Translations under genes and position numbers: made by a program
In this document: piece after piece, positions 58,319-64,000 of the stretch
Layout of the letters: each line of letters begins with the position of its first letter
Numbering within the stretch: position 1 is the stretch's first letter
Origin: Halichondria panicea
Taxonomy: Eukaryota > Porifera > Demospongiae > Suberitida > Halichondriidae
NCBI RefSeq assembly: GCF_963675165.1
Contig: NC_087377.1
Coordinates: 17,278,518-17,342,517, forward strand
DNA length: 64,000 bases
Reading direction: 5' to 3'
Notes under the pieces: model-generated
The model's database searches: none
Told to the model about the DNA's origin: nothing
What the model saw: only the letters and a program-made list of their open reading frames with translations

Positions 58319-60310
58319 TTATTTTGTTAATTGTGCAATGAGTTATAACGATATTGATTATTATGTTGAGTTGCAACAGATTTTTATCACATAATATAAT
58401 TATAAATTTTATCTCATATAAAGTCATTGTAGCCGGAGGACAGGCAAATTCATTTATTTATGCTCAATTGCAAACTGTTTTCTTCTCTATAAGTGCTAAT
58501 TAGTTATTTTGTTAATTGCTTCTCTTTAATTGTGCGATGAGTTTATAACGATATTGATATTATTTTTATCGTGTTGAGTTGCAACAGAATTTTATCGCAT
58601 ATAATTATAGTTATTATGATGACATGAAGTGGTACATACATAATTACATTGCCAGAAAATAGTACAAAAACAGACAAAATAATATGTAACAGTCTCATAA
58701 CAAGTTCAGGTCCTTGGTTGGGGTCTTGTCCGAGGGTAGGGTGGACGCCTTCTCCCAGAATCCAAAGTCTATCTCCTCTTCCGAGTCAGATAGTGAGGGG
58801 TGGGGCTCGGGAACTGACGGGTTAAAGAGTCACATGATCATAGTCACACTGAGTGGCCAGTTTACGTGAGGCCCCTCTATTTCTTAGCAGCACAGTAGGC
58901 CTAAAGGTGTGTGTGTGGGGGGGGATCGTACATGATTGTACATTGCACACCTTCAAATAGGACACACTATAGGTGACCTTGAATGACTTTAAGGGACTCT
59001 ACAAAGTATGACACAAATGCATTTTCCAGCTAATACACTTTGTACCTCTACCTCCATTCTCAGTGCCTCTTCTTGTCTCCTCAACACTTGGCCGGGCTGA
59101 AAAATGGCCGCATAACTGGGGGCCAGAAAAGATGAGGGGTAGAAAAATCAAACAATAGTACAGAAGACAAATCGATCAGTCTATCTACAATTAGAACTAG
59201 AGCACTGAAGTGCTACCCTCGGCTGTTGACATAAATAACTATAGAAACCAGAGGAGTGTTATACAATAGTATATATGATCTGGCTAAGCAGCAAGTAACG
59301 GGAGCAATAAAAAAAACTAGACTAGAGGTGAGAAGGGAGTTTTAGCATAACATCATAGACACGTACTTTATTGCACTAATATTATAATGAAACAGTAGGT
59401 GGTGGCACAGGTCCAAACACATACTATGAAGGTTATAGCTTAGCTGGTTATTTTCAAGTACAATTTGCAATTTGGGCCTGAAATAAATACTATTATTGAT
59501 CTAAGCACACTATAATTATTGCAGCACTATTAAAGATGCTATTAAATACGATAAAATCGGAGGTTTGCAACACCAGATGACTACACAAGTCAACAAAGCT
59601 CTCAGAAAGAAACCTCCAATATGTGTGTAGTTGTCTGACATGCTATCACTCACTTCTCCAGCATTAGTTTCTCATTGTCTGATCCACTCCGGGTGCTTTG
59701 CTACCGCTGGTTGCTAGGTGGAGCTCCGCTAGTAAGCTCTCCTCGTTGGGGTCAAAGTCCACCTCACCTGGTTGGTACAAATCCTCAGGTCTAGTAGGGG
59801 GAAAACACGTGAACAGTACTTACTACGAATTATGGTCAAACAATAATAACTGTACACACACAAGCACGTCTTCAAACACTGCACATGTAACCAAGGCAAT
59901 GGCTATAATAGTCTCAAGCAACTTCACCATAACATGACCCCTGACTATAACGTCAAATACTCGGGTCATTAGAGCCCTTGTCAGAGCTTGCTACATGATG
60001 GTAGTCTACTGCCGCACTCTTCAACATACTATTTAAAAGTTTCAAACAGCTTTCCGGACCATCCAAACAAAATCAAATGCGTCCTATAGGAACAGTGTAC
60101 ATGAAAATGTTGGCAGTAGGTATATCCTATCAGGCTATTAAATAACAACACTATCACTCACTCATCATCCTGAGTTTGTCATCAGACTTGCATCTTTACG
60201 AGCAGCTTCGTCATGTAGGATCATCTGATTGGTCTGGAACTTGCCATTCCCACCTCCTCAGCAATGGTCTCTCTCCATGGTCCTGGCTATGTCACTGTGG
60301 CCCACAATAG
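58319..60310 (-). pseudogene. Kelch tail duplicate and gene X fragment cluster after gene 6
   Basis: At 58423-58501 (plus strand) the last segment of a Kelch exon (VIVAGGQANSF ... FSISAN) is repeated after the gene 6 stop, a relic of unequal exchange. On the minus strand follow X exons 58695-58813 (terminal, intact frame), about 59045-59096 (coiled coil), about 59655-59795 (DLYQPGEVDFDPNEESLLAE) and about 60163-60300 (KFLANQMILHDEAARK type, frame-broken). The layout equals 42405-44253. Confidence 0.5.
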
Positions 60311-60666
60311 GATCTAGGACTGGACAAAGCCTCCAGGCAATAGATTTCTGCCATGCTGCTTCAAAACGTGATTTGCTGATTCAACATTGTTATTGCAGAA
60401 AAGGGGGCGTATCTCGTTAGAAATGTGGGCAGATAATACAGCACTGAGGGAGATTATCAGGGTCCTTCACCAGTTCACTTCCTATCTAATCCTAGAGCTA
60501 GCTAGGGCCTCTAAGGAGTGAGTAGCCACCAAGGTGAGTGCGTGATTCATATCTCATTCTATAGCCCATCTCAAAGTCTCAGTTTGAATAATATAATAAG
60601 CTAAAATTGATGTGCACCATATGCCATTGTATGAAATGCCCTGGTCCACTCACAGGCTAACTGTCA
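60311..60666 (+). promoter_or_regulatory. Upstream region and 5' UTR intron of gene 7
   Basis: A probable non-coding exon ends at a CCAAG/GTGAGTG donor (60533/60534). The intron closes with CACTCACAG at 60655, 11 bases before the ATG. The stretch 60365-60420 ('gtgatttgctgattcaac...gcagaaaaggg') resembles the upstream sequence of gene 6 at 53600-53680 but lacks an intact CACGTG. Confidence 0.45.
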
Positions 60667-63609
60667 ATGGCCACTCAAGCAACCCCCGATCATTCTCCTG
60701 AGTATTTGTCCATCCAAGAGAACTTTGAAGCATTGGTGTCCACATTCAAAGCTCAACCTGCTGCATACGCTGATAGCCTCTTCTCCAATGGCTACATACC
60801 AGATGAAGTTCTCGAGTACTCTAGACTGAATGGAGTTATGGACTCGGATAAATCTCGAAAGATTCTGGATACTATCATCCATCGAATTAAGCTCAATCCC
60901 AGTGTATTCCACGGCTTTATCGCTGCCATCGCTGGCCCTTCTACTGACGATGTTGTCAAGAAACTACATGATAGTTACGAGCGTCACAAGACTGCGACCA
61001 GCCGTGTTGAACAGCCGCAACTCTCTCCACCCCCACACCAGCAACCTCCACCAGAGGCTCCGACGTCCTTCAGCTTCCCACACCTCGACACCTCTAGCCT
61101 TAATGAGGATGATAGAATTGAATTGGAGGATCGGCTCATACGTGATACAAGGAAAATGATTATTAGGTTCACTGCTTTTACTCTAATTATACAAAGATCA
61201 TTTGAAAACCAACGGATCCCTTTGGATCAGATTAAAGATTCCGTTCTCAGCCTCGAATCTTTCAACGACGGGATTGGAATTAAAGTCCTAGATGCAGAAG
61301 ATAGGCAAGAGATCAAAAATGCCAAAAATTTGGCCCAAGTCTTCATGACTCTACGTGCTTACATCTCTTTTTTCAACTATGAGATAGTGGAGTACCTCAT
61401 CGAGCTGCTGGGATCACCAGACGACCAAACACAACTGCGTGAGTATTGCTCTGCACTTGATCAGTTCTGCCAGCGAAATGTGTTTGAAGTTCCGGCCGAA
61501 GCTTTCTCTTCAAAATCTCGTATCAAAACGGCTAAAGTGTTTGTTATCAAGTGCACTGAGCGAATAGCCACACTGGAGTATGTGAAAAGGCTGACTCCGA
61601 GAATTGCTGAAGCACTTGGTCTACAAAGAGCAGCGCTACAACTCTGTTCAATCAAACAAGGCTGCTTGGAGCTCCACTTTCTCGTCACTGTAGCTGTTGC
61701 CAAGCGTATCTACCCAGTGTCCCCTACTGTACAGGCAGCTCTCAGTGCGATGGGGGTCAAAGTTCTCACCTGTGGAAGTACGGATGAGGTGGAGACATTT
61801 CTGCTGGTACAGTAAGTTCTTGAAAAGGTACTATATACCCGTACTCTGCATAATTATACCATAACTTAATTAACAAGCATGGGCCCTATAATTTAGTTAC
61901 ATGAATATAATATTCGTATTATTATAATAATTACAAGTATGTACATGTCACGTACAGGGATCTGAGCAAACTCAAACTAAAAGGTGTTGAGGAGATGTCT
62001 AAAGACACAAGGACGAGCATGACAACCTTCACTCAAATGAAGGACACTAAAGGTATGAGTGTTTGGCCAACTTGATATCCTATAATCTTTCTTTTAGATA
62101 CAAGAGGCTCGGACACAGTGGAGGCAACAAAGAGGGAGTCAAAGGACACTCAACCAGTCAAGAAGGTGCGTACATGTAGTGTGATAATGAGATTCCCACA
62201 GCAACAATAGTATTGTACCTTAACATGCATGGATGCTGTCTCATGTGTTAAGCCGTAACTACACATCTGTTTGAGTGTGCCTATAATTATGTACTTCATT
62301 TAGCGCAAATTGTTGATTGTTCTCGTTCTGTTGTAGAATTTCCACAATGATATTCACGTCTGTGTTTTAGATTTCCACCAACGTTCCCCTGTACAGGCTC
62401 ACTGTGAGCAGATTGAGCACAAAGATGCTGAGCTGGTCAGGAGAGACGCCATCATTCAACAGCAGAGACAGGTGAGACAAAATGCACCATTATATTATTG
62501 CAGAGCTATAGTAGAAGCTTTGATCTCTTATAATCGTACTGTACATTCTATTAGACTAGTGGGCGTGGCCTCTTAAGCTAATTAGAGAAAGTGATTTAGT
62601 GTGCATGCAATTATTGCTACAAGTAACACTCGCTTGTTAGTAGACACTATCCTAATTACACTCATTCATTATTCAGGGTCCCCCTCCCAGAGAGTTGAGA
62701 CCTCCACTCACTCTGAAATGGAGAAGAGGAAAAGACATGCCAATCAAGATAGGTGACTCGGTACAGAGTGTTGTTATCGGTGACACGGTGTATGTTGGTG
62801 GAGGTAATGCAGGCAATAATCGTGACATGTGTACAGTGATGAAGCTCGAGCAAGATCAATGGACCAAACTACCAGAGTACACTGCCTGGTACTTCGCTAT
62901 GACATCACTCGCTAATCGACTAGTGCTGGTGGGAGGATATGATCCAAGAAACAAAAAACGCACCAATCAACTTGCAGTGTTTGAGTCAGGGGAATGGACT
63001 CACCCGTACCCACCAATGAACATTGCTCGTGATTTCTCAACAGCTGTCTCCTTCAACAACCACATCATTGTAGCTGGTGGGCATGATGATAAAAGACGTA
63101 CCTCCTCTGTGGAGGTGTTGGACGTGGCATCAAGAAGATGGTACATTGCTCAGTCACTACCTAACCCACGATCACATCTGAAATCTACTCTCATAGGAAA
63201 CACCCTCTACCTAATGGGAGGGTGGGATCACACTCGGAGTGCAACCAAGACAGTGTACCACGTCGACCTCACTGAACTCGTTGCAAAGGCCCATTCGAAC
63301 CTGGACACACCCACTCTCTGGCAGACCTTACAGGAAGCACCACTCGAGTTGTCAGCTCCTCTCAGTATTGGGAGGTCACTATTAGCCGTTGGTGGACGAG
63401 ACGACAGAGCCAACCCAAGTTCATCGATCCACCTCTACCAGCCTGACACAAGGAGGTGGGTGAAAGTGGGAGACCTGCCTACTGCACGATACTTCTGCAC
63501 ATGCTCAGTACTTCCTAGTGGAGAGGTCATTGTAGCCGGAGGACAGACAAGTGCATATCTGCTTACTTTTAGTCCAACTGTTGGTTTCTTCACTATAAGT
63601 GCTAATTAG
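60667..63609 (+). CDS. Gene 7: CARD-like - helical domain - coiled coil - Kelch protein (no kinase)
   Basis: Exons 60667-61811, 61958-62052, 62098-62165, 62397-62471 and 62677-63609 join in phase (2, 1, 0, 0) to 771 residues. Residues 15-105 (ENFEALVSTFKAQPAAYADS ... SRKILDTIIHRIKLNPSVF) have the helix spacing of a CARD-like Death-fold domain; this call is moderate. Residues about 110-150 are a Pro-rich hinge. Residues 150-381 form a helical domain with FFNYEIVEYLIELLGSP at its core, which I cannot name. A 32-residue exon leads into the same linker (DTVEATKRESKDTQ), coiled-coil exon and six-repeat Kelch exon (462-771) used by the kinase genes. No kinase is present. The single large first exon suggests acquisition as one block. 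Role inferred: an adaptor or sensor with the family's propeller but CARD-type signalling. Confidence 0.83.
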
Positions 63610-64000
63610 TTATTTTGTTAATTGTTTCTCTTTAATTGTGCGATGAGTTTATAACGATATTGATATTCTTTTTATTATGTTGAGACAATTAAGTTGCAAC
63701 AGAATTTTATCGCATAATTATAGTTATTATGATGACATGAAGTGGTACATACATAATTACATTGCCAGAAAATAGTACAAAAACAGACAAAATAATATTT
63801 AACAGCCTCATAACAAGTTCAGGTCCTTGGTTGGGGTCTTGTCCGAGGGTAGGGTGGACGCCTTCTCCCAGAATACAAAGTCTATCTCCTCTTCCGAGTC
63901 AGACAGTGAGGGGTGGGGCTCGGGAACTGAGGGGTTAAAGAGTCACATGATCATAGTCACACTGAGTGGCCAGTTTACGTGAGGCCCCTCTCTTTCTTAG
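63610..64000 (-). pseudogene. 3' flank of gene 7 and terminal exon of gene X
   Basis: AT-rich 3' flank, then the X terminal exon at 63808-63926 with intact frame (stop TGA at 63808). Upstream X sequence continues to the window edge, so completeness of this copy cannot be judged. Confidence 0.5.

Noticed and set aside
60830-61159. Overlapping plus-strand frame within the first exon of gene 7
   Set aside because: It lies in another frame of a clearly coding exon that splices in phase to four further exons.
1-64000. CRISPR arrays, bacterial operons, tRNA or rRNA genes
   Set aside because: No regularly spaced direct repeats, no polycistronic layout and no recognisable tRNA or rRNA. Gene structure is animal-type with GT-AG introns.

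Overview
The window is nuclear DNA from an animal, most likely a demosponge of the Amphimedon type. Genes have many short GT-AG introns. There is a metazoan USF-type bHLH-zipper factor, a synphilin-1-like gene, and a tandem family of Death/CARD, kinase and Kelch proteins. Intergenic DNA is dense with small inverted-repeat transposons. The phylum is an inference from gene content; no ribosomal RNA or mitochondrial marker is present.

The backbone is a tandem array of seven plus-strand genes, six of which end in the same module: a short coiled-coil exon followed by one exon encoding a six-repeat Kelch propeller. What precedes the module changes. Genes 1, 2 and 3 (1206-4101, 7492-10387, 20810-23661) carry Death domain plus kinase type A. 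Genes 5 and 6 (47033-50369, 54961-58318) carry a different kinase (type B) and a long coiled coil. Gene 7 (60667-63609) carries a CARD-like domain and an unnamed helical domain, with no kinase. Gene 4 (30006-33733) keeps kinase A and the coiled coil but has Death-type exons instead of Kelch. Every junction I checked is in phase. Between paralogues the Kelch exon is nearly invariant except at the same few surface positions of each repeat, which suggests a recognition surface under diversifying selection.

Region by region. 1-14.7 kb: two almost identical units (offset 6286 bp), each a Death-kinase-Kelch gene head to head with a minus-strand USF gene; paired CACGTG E-boxes lie between them. USF copy B (11809-14742) looks intact, copies A and C are broken. 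15.4-20.6 kb: nested transposons, including a Ginger-like integrase/PHD element with a 4-bp target duplication, split the promoter of gene 3 from its body. 23.7-30 kb: USF copy C and debris. 30-33.7 kb: gene 4. 34.5-35.9 kb: a Death-domain scrap and repeats. 35.9-41.2 kb: a synphilin-1-like gene with stops in its ankyrin part. 41.2-47 kb: foldback elements and inverted promoter copies. 47-64 kb: genes 5, 6 and 7, each followed by fragments of an unidentified minus-strand coiled-coil gene (here called X).

Working model (inference): an expanded, recombining family of intracellular receptors. A Kelch propeller binds variable ligands; Death, CARD or kinase modules signal; USF and E-boxes may co-regulate the array.
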